A DNA stretch of 64,000 bases from CAZSSM01 sp964609385 (lineage in GTDB: Bacteria > Planctomycetota > Planctomycetia > Isosphaerales > Isosphaeraceae), in the NCBI GenBank assembly GCA_964609385.1, contig CAZSSM010000041.1, forward strand, positions 1 to 64,000, in the 5' to 3' direction. Below, piece by piece: positions 25,333-38,900 of this stretch. How positions within the stretch are numbered: the first letter of the stretch is position 1; each line of letters opens with the position of its first letter. The position numbers and the translations under genes are program-made. Under the pieces are notes generated by a model, which ran no database searches, was not told the DNA's origin, and saw only the letters and a program-made list of their open reading frames with translations.

Positions 25333-28300
25333 ATGTTGAACTGGTTTGCTCCCCGTCGCGGTGCCTCGTCGTCGGTCCAGGACGCCCGGGCTCTCCTCCG
25401 TCGTCGCAAGCTCGATCGGTCGCATGTCGCTTCTCTGGAGGCTTTAGAGGAGCGCTGCCTGCTGGCCGTTTCGACCACCCCGTCGCTCAATACCGACAAC
25501 ATCGCCGCGCCCCAGGTCGACTTCGAACTCCAGGGTGAACTCGTTTCCGGGGAATTGCGCTACGATGACGTCTACCTCCGAACCAACGCAGGTGTCCTGG
25601 AATGGGGCACCGACGGCTCCACCTGGAGCAGCGACTTCGACTCGGGGACCAGTGGAGACCAAGAAGTCACGCTCGGGTCAGTCGACTCGGTGGAAATAGA
25701 GGTCAATCTCAGGATCTTGGACAACGGTCAGGCCGACGAACAAGGGGCTTTGCTCTACAACAACCTCTTCAATGAACAGATCACCACAGTCTTCTTGGAT
25801 GACATCGATACTGAAGGGGCAAACCTGAGCGTGACCGGGTTCGCCATCGAGGTGGCGACCGACTCGACGGTTTCGACCCGCGATCTGGGCGGCGTGGCAA
25901 ACCCGGACTTTCTGAACGATCCGTCGGCCGGCCCCTCGGGTGACCTGACGTTCGATGCGCCTTCGATCAAGGTTGAAGGCGAGCTTCTGACGCAGTCCGA
26001 CAACGCCAACTTCGATGGCGGCGACGTCACGATCACCGCCATCGGCTCGCTGGACGACATCACCAGCGGACTCGTTCAGATCCCGGTGATCCCGTTGCCC
26101 GACGTGACGATCACGCGTGCCAAGGTCGAGCTGACCGACGCCACGATCAAGGCTGACGACGTGACGATCACCGTCGAGTCGGACTCCTCCGACCTCTACG
26201 ACGACGACGGTCCGAACGGGAGCTGGGGCGAGGCGATCCAGGAGTTCATCGGCTCATTCTCCCTGCTGGCCGGAGCCGCTGTCTCTGAGGCGACCTCGGA
26301 ACTGGTGATCAGCGGGGGCTCGATCGAGGGTGACGACGTCACACTGTCGTCGACGGCCTTCACCGACGCCGAGGCGTTCGTGCTTTCGATCTTTGTGGCG
26401 GTCGCCTATGGCCAGTCGGTCCCCACCGCAACGATCGACGTCAAGGACGGCGCCCAGATCGATGCCACCGGCGATCTCGACGTGACCGCCTTGGGCGAGA
26501 GCGAGATGAGCATCGTCGCCACCCAGAACATCATCGGCACCAGCACGATCGTCGAGAAGATCAACGTCATCCTCGCGGGGGCCTATTCCAACACCACGGT
26601 CAAGGCGAACTTCGGGTCCGACACGATCGTCGAGGTCGACGGGACGATGAGCGTCGACGTCGATGCGACGAAGGACCACAACGTCTCGACGACCGCGGCA
26701 GCCTACGGCGATGGGACCCTAGGGACCGCCCTGACGGTGGCGGTTCACGAGTCGCTGCTGGAGGCCAAGCTCGACGGGACCATCGACGTCGGCGTCGACC
26801 TGATCGTAGACGCGAAGTTGGAGACGACCAAGAACGACTACGCGGCGGTCTCGACGGTCGGGAGTGGCCAACTCGCCTCGAACCTGTCCAGCACCGGACT
26901 CGGCCAAGCCGTTCAAGGCCTCAACAGCACCTTCAACCGGATCTTCCGAACCCAAAACATCGGTCGTGGTGGCGGAGCCCAATCCCGTCAGGAGTTCGGC
27001 CTCTCCGCAGCGGTGACGGTTGGCCTGGCCTTCAACACAATGGAGGTCCGCATCGGTCCAGGGGCCGAGGTCAACGCCGTAGAGGATGTTTCGCTCTCCG
27101 GCGAGGTCATCGAGGTGCCCGAGACCAGCTCGATCAGCTTCCTCAACAGCTCGGCCGCCGCGGACAGCAGCGGCCTTGACGCGGATGCCCTCTTCCAGCT
27201 CGCCGAATCAGGGAACTACGTGCAGAGTCAGCGCGAGACGGGCGTTTCGGCTGCTTTGGTCGGCGGTTTCTTCGAGACCGACGTCGACGTCTATATCGGC
27301 GCGGGGGCCCAGGTCACCGCCGGCGGAGACGTCGACGTCCAGGCGCGGACCTCGATCCCTTATGAGATCCAGTATTTCGTCGGCGAGGAAATCGAACTCT
27401 CCACCTTCAGCGATAAGTTTAACTACAACTTAGGAATTCAGAACGGGTTCTTCAGCTCCTGGGCTGAGGCGATCGCTAGCGCTCAGGAGCAGGCCTTCGG
27501 CGGCAGCCTCAACATCACCCTGACCGACACCCACACGCACGCCTACATCGCCGAGGGGGCGGTCGTCCAGGCTGGCGAGGAGGTCATCCTCCACGCCGAG
27601 AACGAGATCGACATGATCCACTTCGTCGGCTCGCCCCTGATCCTGTTCAACGCCACCGGCGGGACAGGCGTGGGCGGGTCGGTCATGGTCACCGGCTACA
27701 CCAACGATACCCAGGCGAAGATCTTCGACGGCGCGGAGGTCACGTCCGGTAGCTTGTTGGCCTACGCCAACAACACGGGGCAGAACATCTCGATCGGCGT
27801 CCAAGGTGGGCTCGCCGACGGCTACGGGTTCAACGGCGCCCTGACGGCCCGGTTCGTCGACAACCGGACCGTCGCCCAGATCGCCAACGGGGCTTCGATC
27901 AACGTCGGCAGCGGCAACGTCCGCGTTCCGGTCAACTACGACGAGCTCACTCAGAACGGAAACACGCTGATCACGACCGTCTCGCAGTTCAATCCTGCCG
28001 AGCCGATCGACGAAGACGACGCCACTCAACTCCGCGTTGATCCCGACACCGACACGATCGTGTTGCCTTACGCCCATGGGTTCGTCGACGGTCAACCGGT
28101 CCTCTATCGTGACGGTGGCACCGGCGTGCCGATCGGTGGCTTGTCCAACAATGACCCTTACTACGCGATCGTCGTCGACGACGTCACGATCAGACTGGCC
28201 GAAGACCCCACCAAGGCGGCGGCCGACGAGGCGATCCCCCTTTCCACACCCGACGGCCTCGGCGGTTTCCATTCGATCTATCCCGGCATCGATCCCAGCA

Positions 28301-31300
28301 TCGACGGAGCCATCGACTACGGCACCGAGGAGATCTTTACGGGATATGATCACAATCTCGAGACCGGACTCCCTGTCGAGGTGATCAATGACGGGAGCAC
28401 GACCGTCTCGGGGATCACCGACGGCACCACCTATTTCGTGGTCGTGACCGGTCCCCAATCGTTCAAGCTCGTCAGCAATCAGGCCGACGTGCTGAAGGTG
28501 GACACGGGGGAAGATCTCTCCAGCCTGGTCCGGCTCTCGCCCGGGACCGACGACGACAAGCCGCTGTTCCTTCTCCCGGTCGAGTACACCAATCTGCCCG
28601 TTGAGGAACCCATCGGCCTACTCGACAGCAACAACGACGGCCGGGTCCGCAGCGATGACGTTTACGTGACCGGCTACGAGTTCGACCCGATCGATGGTTC
28701 ACTCATTGCCTACGTGACCGACCTCAGCCTGCTGCTCATCGCCGAGGACGGCTCGGATCTCTACAGCGGCACCGGTGCGGTCATCAAGTCGATCAACAAC
28801 GGCGCCGGCGTCTCCTTCTCGGTCGATGTCATCGACCGGACGACTGAAGCGCTCATCGGCTCCTTCGAATACGGAATCGATGCCGAGCCAGGCTTCGGTA
28901 TCGACTCCGAAGACCGTGTCCTCCTGAACTACAACCACGGGTTCGACACCACCACAAACAATCGAGTCGTTTACACCTCCGGCGACGACTTCTCCGTCGG
29001 AGGTCTCAACGGCCGCGAAGTCTATTACATCACCTCGGCGACGGACCGGACGTTCACCCTGGGCCGGTCGGTCGCCGAGGGGAGCGCGACGTTCGGGCCA
29101 TCGGCGGTCACGACGACCGACGGCGCGATGACGATCGACCTGGGCTACGACCACGGGTTCCAGGACGGCGACGCGGTCGTCTACCGCAACGGGGGTAACG
29201 ACGACCTCGGCGGACTTGTCGATGGTGAGACTTATTATGTCGAAGTCGTCGGCCCGCAGGCGATCGCGCTGACTCCTTCGGTCGACGATGCGTTGCGGAC
29301 CGACGCGATTCGGTTCCGTCCATACGAAGCCGTGATCGAGGACGCCAACGACGATAGCGTCATCTATCTAGGCTATGAGCATGGCCTGGCCGACAATCAA
29401 CCCTTGCTCTATCGCAACGGGGGCGGCACGGACATCGGCGGCTTGACCGATGGCGAGACCTATTACGTCAACCTCGTCGACTCATTCTCGTTCAAGCTCT
29501 CGGCAACGCCGAGCGGCAATGACCTCTTACTGACGCTGGACTCGACCCTGGGCAGCGTCCACTCCTTGCATCCTGGGTTCGACCCGAACGACTCCGGAGT
29601 GGTCACCGTCAACGGGCCCACCGGCGAGACCGACAACGTCCTCGACCTCGGCTATGATCACGGGTTCATTACCGGCGACGCGGTCCGGTACTCACAGGGA
29701 ACCGATACGGTCACGCTCGGCGGTTTGAGTGATGGAACCCGATATTACGCGATCGTGCTGGACGACACGCGGCTGGCCTTGACCGCCTCAGAAGAGGAAG
29801 CCGAGGCCGGTCGTCTCCGGTTCTTCGACGCCAAGGTGCTTTTCGACAACGGTAACGCTAACGGATCCGACACGTTTGACACGATCGACCTCAACACCGA
29901 GCACGGCTATGCCGACGGCGACCAACTCCTCTACCTCCAGAACGGCGGTGAAGACATCGGCCTGGTCGATGGGGAGACCTACACCATCCGCCTGCTCGAC
30001 GCCGACACGACCGCCCTGGAGACGCCGACGACCAAGCTCCAGCTTCTGGACAGCAACGGTCAGCTCGTCGAGCTGACGGCCTCGGAGGCGAACCGTAGCC
30101 ATGACTTCCACAAGCTGCTGAACATCTCGGTGCGTGTGAGCCTCGATGGTTCGACCACCTCGAACGCGGTTCACTACCTCCAGCCGGACACCCGGATCGA
30201 CCTCGATCCCTCCGCCGGCGACGCGAACGGCCACTCGCTCCGGCTGACCCTGGACCCGAGCGCCACGACCAAGGACACGCACGGCTTCGGCATTCCGTTC
30301 GCGGCCGACTCGGCGTTGTCCGATGCCGACGGCGACGGCCAGGACGACACGATCGACCTCGGCTACACCCACAACTTCGTCACCGGCCAGGAAATCTACT
30401 ACACCTCGGGACAAGGCGGCCCGATCGGCGGCCTCAACGAGGCCCAGACCTACTATGTGATTCGTATCGACGCGACCTCGATCCAGTTGGCCGAAACAGC
30501 CGACGGGGCTTTGGCGTCCGAGCCCGAGGTCATCGACCTCGACGGCTCGACGGCGACTGGCTCGACCCATGCGATCGTCGGCCGCTTGGCCCCGGTCCCC
30601 GTCGTTGACGGCCCGCTCGACACCGTCGACTTCGGCCGCGTTCACGGCCTCGTCTCAGGCCAGGCCCTGATCTATGACGCCGGCGGCGGGTCGCCGATCG
30701 GTGGTCTCAACGATGGCCAGACCGTCTACGCGATCCGAGTCGATGCGACGACGATCCAACTCTCGGCCTCGCAGACGACGCTCAGCCCGATCAACCTCGA
30801 CCCAACAGTCGCCACCGGCGGCGACCACACCTTCACCGAGGCCGGCAGCAGCCCGTCGTCCGACCCGGTCGCCGGTGGCGACGTGCTCGTAGCCGCCTCC
30901 AACGTCGGCGAAATCGTCTCGATCTCGGTGGCGATGGCCGTCGCGACCCCCACCGAGTCCGGCTCGGCCGGGACCGGTTCAAGCTGGGCATCCTCGACCG
31001 GCGACCTGCCCGAGACCGGCTATGGTGGCTGGAATGTCTCGGGCGACATCTCGATCAACGTCGTTTCCGACGAAACCAAAGCCACAGTCACCGGGGTCAC
31101 GTTCGTCGGAACCGGCGATTTCGACGTGTTGGCCAGCAACGATGCGTCGATCTACATGGGCTCCGGCGCGATCACCGCAGCGACGGTTGACGGTGGCGAC
31201 TCGAAGGGCCTGGCCGGTTCATTGGCGGTCAACGCCATCGACGCCCAGACCGAGGCGGCCATCCGCGACTCGGAGATCGATGTCGAGGGCGCTGTCGGTG

Positions 31301-34300
31301 TCGAGGCAGTCTCCTCCGGCGAGATCATCGGTGTGGCCGCCGGTGGCTCCGGGGTCGCCGGCACCTTGTCGGTGGCCGGCTCGCTGGTGCTCAATGTGGT
31401 CGCCTTGGATACCGAAGCGGAGATCACCGACTCGGTGATCGAAGCCGGGACATCGGTCGATGTGACGGCCGACAACACCGCATTCATCGCCGCGGCGGCC
31501 GGCGGCATCGCCGTGACCACTCGGACGCAGGAGCCGGAGTCGTCGGGAACGGCCTTCGGCTTAGGGATCGCCATCAACGTCATCAGCACGGCGCTACGGA
31601 CCGGCCAGACCCGTGCGGTCATCGAGGATTCCTCGGTCGATGCCGGGGGGTCGATCGACATCGACGCGACGACGACGGCGACGATCTGGGCGGCGGCGAT
31701 CGGCTTCGCGCTCGAATCCTCGGGTGCCTCGAGCAACTCCACGGCGATCGGCTTCAGCCTCGGTCTGAACGTCATCAGCGGCGACACCGAGGCGGGCATC
31801 CGCCGTCGTAAGGGCGGCGTCGGCCAGGTCGCCGGCGGTGGCGTCTTCATCGACGCCGAGGACGACTCGACCATCCGCGCCCTCTCCGGTGGTGTGGCCG
31901 TGGCCAGTTCCAACTCTTCCGTCACCGAGACCGGCGTCGGCCTCTCGATCGCCATCAACACGATCGTGACGACCACCGACGCCTTCATCAATACGACCGA
32001 CGTTTCCGGCACGCAGGTCCGGCTCGATGCGGTGGCCGACGGGAAGATCGACGCGCTCGGTGTCGGCGGCGCCAGTGCCGGCGACTTCGCCGTCGGCGGT
32101 CAGCTCACCTTCAACGTGATCGACCAGATCGTCACGGCTCAGATCGATAACGCGACCGTCGACGCGCGAGCGGCTGGGGGCAACATCCGCGTCGAGGCCG
32201 AGGACACGTCAACGATCCGTTCGCTCTCCGGCGGTGGCGCCCTCGGCAGCAGCGCGGACTCGAGCGGCCTGGGCGCCGCGATCGCCTTCAACATCATCCT
32301 CGGCTCCACCGAGGCGTCGATCGCCGACTCGACGATCACGACCACCGCCGGCAACGTCGTCGTCAAAGCGACCGACACTGGGACGATCACCACGATCGGC
32401 GTCGGCGTGGCCGGGACGGCCCAGACCGCCCTGGCCGGGTCGGTCTCGGTCGCGGTGATCGCCAACGACATCGACGCCTTCATCACGCAATCGCAGGTCG
32501 ACGCCGCCCGGAACGTGGCGGTCCTGGCCGATCAGAACGCGACGATCAACTCTTACGGCGGTGCGCTGGCGATCAGCACCCGGGGGACCGGCATCGGCGG
32601 CGCCCTCACGATCAACGTCCTGACCAACACGACGCAGGCCTACATCGAAGATTCGACGGTCCTCGCCAAGGCGAACGGCACAGCCAGCCTCTCGGTGCCC
32701 CAGTGGGACGAGGACGGCAACGAGTCGACCGAGGCGGAACGGGGCCTGATGGTCATCGCCTCCTCGACCGAGGCGATCGAACTGTTCAGCGGCAGTATTG
32801 CGGCTGCCCAGCAGACCGGCATTGGGGTCAATATTGCTCCGAATGTGATCACTTCCACAACCCACGCCTATGTCGACAACTCGGATATCAATTCGGCGAC
32901 CGACCAGGGCGAGGACGTGATCGTCCGGGCCCACCAGGCGACCGAGCTGTTCTCGATCGTCGGCGCGGGGGTCTTGTCGTTCAGCAGCAATGGGGTCGGA
33001 GTCGCCGCCGAGGGCGTCTTCGTCTTCAACGACACCCGCGCCTACATCACCGACACCGACACGTCGACCCGGGCCACGATCTACGCCGCCGGCGACGTCG
33101 AGGTCCGCTCGTCGACGACCGAGACGCTGACACCCAACGCGGTCGGTGTGGCACTCAGCTCGCAGTTCGCCGGGGCGGGCTCGGTCGAGTTCATCACGAT
33201 CAGCAACGGGAACCGAGCTTATATCACCGAGGTCGATGTCTTTGCGGGCGACGACTTAACAGTCCGTGCTGACAACGACATGATCGTCAACACGATTACC
33301 GGCGGGCTCTCGGTCACGACCGGTGGAACTGCCGCCGGTGGAAGCTTCCTGGTCATCCTGACCTTCAACACGACCGAAGCCCGGATCGCCGCAACCCACA
33401 CCGAGGCCTCGGGGCAAACCGTCGTCCAGGCCACCAGCGAGTCCGACTTGGACGGCGACATCGTTTCGATCGCCGGCGGTGCTTCGGGGGCCTACAACGG
33501 GGCCCTGCTGGTGATCGACACCAATAACGATACGCGTGCGGTGATCGAGGGAGGTTCGCGCGCCGCCGAAGTCAATCAGGACTCGACGTATACCACGTCG
33601 TTCCAAGACGTCTCGGTCTTGGCCAGTGATACCGTCGACGTCTTCACCCAGCAGGGCGCGGCCTCGCCGACCCTCGGATCCGGTGGCGTCGGTGGTACGC
33701 TGGGCTTCCTCACGATCCAGAACACCGTCGATGCCCACATCGGGGATGCCTCGATCGTTAGCGCCGGCCGAGATGTCTCCGTCATCGCCGAGTCGACCCG
33801 GATTGTGGACATGCGGGGCGGTGGCCTGTCGCTGGCCAACACGTTCGGCTTCAGCGGCACGTTCATGGTCGTCCAGATCGGCACCGGGGCGTCGTCCGAT
33901 ATCACCGACCAGATCGGATCGGACCCGGTCGACGCGATCAACGACGCCTCGGGTGCGGTCCTCACGCTCGACGGCCTGAGCACCACCCTAGGAAAACCCC
34001 GGGCCACCGACCCGGTCGAGTCGCAGGACACGACCGTCGAGCTGAGCACCAACAACCGCGCGACCGAAGACGTCGCCGCCTTCATCGACGCCAATGCCAC
34101 GGTGATCGCAGGTGATGACCTCCGCGTCCAGGCGAGCGAGTCGGTCGACGTCTCGGTGGTCGGCGGCGCGGTCTCTGGATCGATCACTGCGGCGGTCGGC
34201 GGCACCGTCTCGTTCGTCACCGTCGAGACGACCACCGAGGCATACGTCAACGATGGCGCGACGATTTCGGTCGGCGACGAGATCGAGATCACGGCCGAAG

Positions 34301-35954
34301 CCGACGAAGCCGGTGACGTCCTCGCCTTCGCCGGGACCGGGGCCAGCACGTTCGCGCTGGGCGTCCAGTATGCCGGTGCGGAATACATCAGCACGCAGCG
34401 GGCCTACCTGGACAACAACGTCCAGGTCGAGGCCGCTGATGAGGTCACGGTCACAGCCAGCAACGAGCGGGACGTCGACGTCGTTTCCGGCGGCGTGGCG
34501 GTTTCGCTTGGCGTGGGCATCGGCGTCTCGGCGGGCAAGGCCGAACTCAGCGGGTCGGTCGAGGCGTTCATCGACGACAGTGCGGACTTGGGGACCGTTT
34601 CCGACGTCGGTGACGTGACGATCGCCGCCTCGAGCACGATGGACGACGTCACCACCAATGCTCTGGCCGGCGCGGCCGGCGTCGCCTCCGGCGCTGGTGT
34701 CGACATGGATATCATCATCGACCCGTCGATCACCGCGCGGACCGGTGAGAACGTCACGATCAACTCCTCCGGCGACGTCACGCTGCGGGCGGGAACCAAG
34801 GTCCGGGCCGAGTCGTTCGTCGCCGGCGGGTCGGCGGGCGTCGGCGCTTCGGTCGGTGTGACCCTCTCGGACATCGACGTCAATCCGACCGTCCAGGCCA
34901 CCCTGGGCGCGACCAACAACATCGACGCGGCCGATACGGTCCGTCTGGAAGCGACCCACGGCATCGCCGACGGCTACACCGAATCGGCCGATGTCCGGGG
35001 TGTCGGCGCCAACGGGTCGATTCTGATCGGCATCCAAGGGTCGGTGGTTAAGGCCAACGACAAGACCGAAGCCTACGCGACCGTCGGCGGCGGAAGCCAG
35101 ATCACGGCCGATGAGGTCGAGATCGTCACCGACGTCGAATCCCGCCAAATTGCTCAAGTCGCCTCGGCTAATGTCGGGGGCGTGGTCGGAGTCGGATCGA
35201 GCAACGCGTTCGCCACCACCGACACGCGGAGCGAGGCGTCGCTGGGCGACGGGGTCCGGATCACGGCCGACGAGCTGTTGCTCCGCGCTGAGGGCGACCA
35301 GGCGATGTCCACCGGCACGGCCACGGCCGCGGCCGCGCTGGGGGTCACGACCGACGCCCCAACCAGCGGCGTCTACGCGGCGCTCTCCGACGTCGAGGCG
35401 AACAGCCGGACCCGAGCCTTCATCGCCGATGATACGACCGGCTCCGGGCTGATCCAGGTCGACGAGCTGATCATCGATGCCGACCAGGTCACTCGGGTCG
35501 CCGGCAGCGCCAACAACCAGTCGGCCGGGCTCCTCGCAGGGATGGGCGGGTCGCGGGTCGAGATCGACGTCGACTCGGCGGAGGTCGAGGCGTCGATCGG
35601 CGACTCGGTCGTGGTCAACGCTCCGGAAATCGACATCACCTCGAAGAACACGACCAACAGTGAGGGGATCTTCGTCGACAGCTTCAGCGGCAGCCTGATC
35701 CTCTCCGTCGGTGGCGCCGAAGTCGACTTCAACGTCTCGCAGACGACCAAGTCGACGATCGCCGACGATGCGCAAATCAACGCCGATCTGATGCTGACCG
35801 GCAGCCCGGTCAACGGCGATGAGATCCGGCTGATCGCCCAGAACGAGGCCGACGTCGATGGCAAAGGCGAGGTCTACTCCGCCGGGGCCTTCGGGTTCCC
35901 AACCGCCGACGTCTCGGCCCGGTTCCCGACGTTCGTGGCCGAGTCGTCCATTGG
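25333..35954 (+). CDS. Giant LEPR-XLL filamentous adhesin-like protein, N-terminal 3,540 residues (interrupted by assembly gap)
   Basis: First part of a single gene continuing at 35965. Start ATG at 25333 (MLNWFAPRRG) is chosen because the LEPR-XLL motif LEALEERCLL at residues 35-44 should lie near the N-terminus; a longer frame from 25213 is open. This motif marks exported giant proteins of planctomycetes and relatives. Residues about 60-900 are beta-rich. About 911-1843 hold nine modules built on HGFxxG, YxxGG, IGGLxDG and TYYV. About 1843-3540 hold some twenty modules of roughly 80-100 residues, each with a Gly-rich strand, a VNxI segment and a TxAxIxDSxV segment, like leukotoxin LktA-family filamentous adhesins. 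The sequence is acidic, rich in Thr, Asp, Val, Ala and Gly, and nearly free of Cys. Probably secreted or surface-anchored; adhesion is inference. Confidence 0.85.
28063..30860 (+). repeat. Nine HGFxxG/IGGL/TYYV protein modules
   Basis: Units begin near 28063, 28339, 28924, 29139, 29368, 29647, 29890, 30358 and 30630. Typical unit: LGYDHGFxDG, then YxNGG, IGGLxDGETYYV, a hydrophobic strand and a LxxS tail. Spacing varies from about 215 to 585 bases because some units carry inserts. Sequence divergence between units indicates old duplications. Confidence 0.75.
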
Positions 35955-35964
35955 NNNNNNNNNN
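35955..35964. other. Assembly gap (10 N) inside the giant gene
   Basis: Ten N interrupt the open frame. Upstream codons begin at positions 1 mod 3, downstream codons at 2 mod 3. The frames join only if the true number of missing bases is a multiple of three, so 10 is an arbitrary gap size, probably covering an unresolved repeat. Confidence 0.97.
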
Positions 35965-38900
35965 CGAGGGAGCCACGGTCAAGTCGCTCGGCGAGATCAC
36001 CCTGGGCACCAGCGCCCGGGCCGACGTCGACATGGAGAGCAACGCGACCGCCGGCAGCATCGCCGGTACGCCGGACGCCTCGACGACGGTCAGCGTGCTG
36101 ACGACCAACAACGCCATCGTGGGTGACAACGCCGTCGTCGAGGCCGAGGGAGACGTCCACTTCCTCGCCGGCCGGACCGGAGTCTTCAAGGACATCGACG
36201 ACGAGTTCCCCGAGGCCAGCCGGTTCTTCCTTGATAGCGACGCCAACGCCTACGCCGACAACCTCGACGCCGATGCCGACGCCTCGGCGACGACCGAGTC
36301 GATCCAGTCCAACACCGTCACGATTGGCAACCGAGCATCGGTCCGGTCCGTCGGCGATGCCTATCTGCTCACCGATCCCGGTTTCAGCGATCTGACTGAA
36401 TCCTTCTTCGCCGATACGATCTGGGCGGCGCCCGACACCGGCGGCCAGGCGACCGATTCGTCGTCCGGCCGCATCGATCTCGACGGCAATGTCGAAGCCG
36501 GGATCTTCAACCAGAAGACCATCCGCATCGGCAGCGACTCGACATGGACCCAGGAACTCGACGGCGTGCAGGTCGCCTCTTCGGCACTCGGATCCGGCAA
36601 CGTCGACATCGTCACCGGCGATCCGTTCACGACGATCGGAGATGTCGAGACCTTCGACCTGGGCGCCTCCATCGAGGCCCGAATCAACCGCCTGGTCGAG
36701 GACAGCCGCGCGGTTCAGGGCACGGCGCTGGAGGACACCTATCTCGACGAGGTCGCCTTCTGGGTCGACTTGGCCAACACCCTGGGCGGCTCAGGCACGG
36801 TCACGGCCAGCCGTGACGGCTACACCGTCGGCAACATCGAAGTTACCTCTCGTTCCATCGGCGACGTCCAGGCTCAGGGCGGCAACGTCTTCATCGAGGG
36901 CGATGCGCTGTTCGGTTCGGGCTCGCTGACCGCCCGCGGCGACACCCAGATCCGCATTGAGAACCTCAGCGACGTCACCCTGATCCTCAATCAGTTGGAG
37001 GTTCCGCCGGGGCGGGAAGGTGAGGTCCGATTCAACGGCTCGCTGATCACCGACAACGAATCGATCATCAATGATGAAACGCTCATTGGTACCAAGGACT
37101 TGACGCTGGTCTCGGGGGCCAACTCGGCCGATCCGCTGATCGAGGTCACCAACGTCGTCAGTGCCGGACAGTCCACGGTGGCCAACCTGATCTTCAACGG
37201 CGAGGTCAACAACCGCAACGGCGACGTCTTGCTCGACAGCGGGGCTGGAAGCCTCCAAGTCAACGCGCAGCTGAACGCCGGCAACCTCGAGATCCTCAGC
37301 GGCAGCGACTTCGTCCTCAGCAACGACGATGCCGATGGCGACGGCTTCTTCCACGTCGGCAGCGACCCCATCGACCTCTATGAGTCGCTCGCCACCTTCA
37401 ATCAGAACCAGGGAGATAACGATACGCCCCGAGGCAGTAACGGGGCTTTGGCCGGCACTGGTTCCACAATCGCCGCCGGCAACGTCTTGATCAACGCCCA
37501 GCACATCAACGTCAACGGCAAGATCCAATCCGGCGTCGTGGAACACACCATCCGAATCAAGGACGGCAATGCCCTGGACGCGGCCATCCGGGCAGCGGAG
37601 GGCGGGACCGAGCCGGTGCTCTTGAGCGGTGACTACTTCGAGGTCATCTCGGATACCGCCCAGACCGTCTTCCTCTTCTGGGATCCGGTCAACGACCGCC
37701 TGGAGCTGCAAGGCGAGATCCAGGTCCGCGGCGGCAATATGTTGCTGATCGCCTCGGACGTGATCAACACCGGCGGCGGCGAGCTGCAGGTGCTCGACGG
37801 CTACGGAACCATCGAGGTCATCAACGAATCCGACTATGCCCTCGTGTTGGGCAACCTGAGCGTTGGGGCCGGCGTCGAGGAGTCCGAGGGGATCGAGGGA
37901 CGGATCACGATCGTCGAGACCGCCAACCGACTTCGTCCCGGCAACGCCCGAGGCCAGGAAGTCCTCCGGACCGTCTACACCCGGACCCGTGATGCCAACG
38001 GCGACCTCGTCCTGACCTCGCTGAACAACGAAACGGTCGATGCCGACGGCAACCCAACCAACCTGGTGACCTACGCCTCGACGACCGACGCGACCTATTC
38101 ACCGGAGGCCGGCAGTCGCTTCGAGTGGAACACCGTCCAGGTCTCGGGTGAGGACGTCATTTATGAGCTGAACAACCAGGACAACAAGATCTTCAACCGG
38201 CAGACCATCCGCGACAGCGACAACGATCCGGTCCGGATCTTCCTCGATGAGTCGGAATTCCGGGTCCGCGGGGCAACCGTCGATGTCGATGCGACCGACA
38301 CGAACGTCTATTCCTATGATCGCGACATCCGCACAAACATCGATGACTCGTTCCTCTTGATCCAGCCGTTCCGGGTCGTTGAGCTGATCACCAATCGTCT
38401 CATCAGCGAAACGTTCGACCACGAGCTGACCGACACCGAACGGACGACCACGACCCACACCCACAGCGTCCGGGCCGACTACGACATCGCGATCACCTTC
38501 GTCGGCGATGAGGGCGAGATCGACGTCGACTCGAACGGCTCGGTCTTCCTCGGCGGACAACTCTCGGCGCCCGGCGGGACGGTCGCCATCACGGTCCGCG
38601 ACCCGAACAGCTCCGACTCGTTCGCGCCGACCATCGAGTCGCTCAGCGTCGATGGGGTCATCGAGGCGGCCGTCATCGAGCTGGTCTCACCTGGAGGGAT
38701 CGGGGGGACGAGCACGGTCAACACCGAGATGACCGATGTCGATGGCGCGGGCCTGATCGTCACGGCGACCGGCGACGTCGACCTCACCCAGCTCGACGGC
38801 GACCTGGTGCTCAATGACCTCAACGTAACCAACGGTGATGTCATGATCCGATCCGAGGCCGGGTCGATCCTGGCCAAGACGGTCGCCAACACCGTCGCCC

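Noticed and set aside
34112..36246. Long antisense and alternative-frame reading frames inside the giant gene
   Set aside because: Artefacts of high third-position GC and Asp/Val/Gly codons. The plus frames with repeats and domains are coherent across 24 kb.
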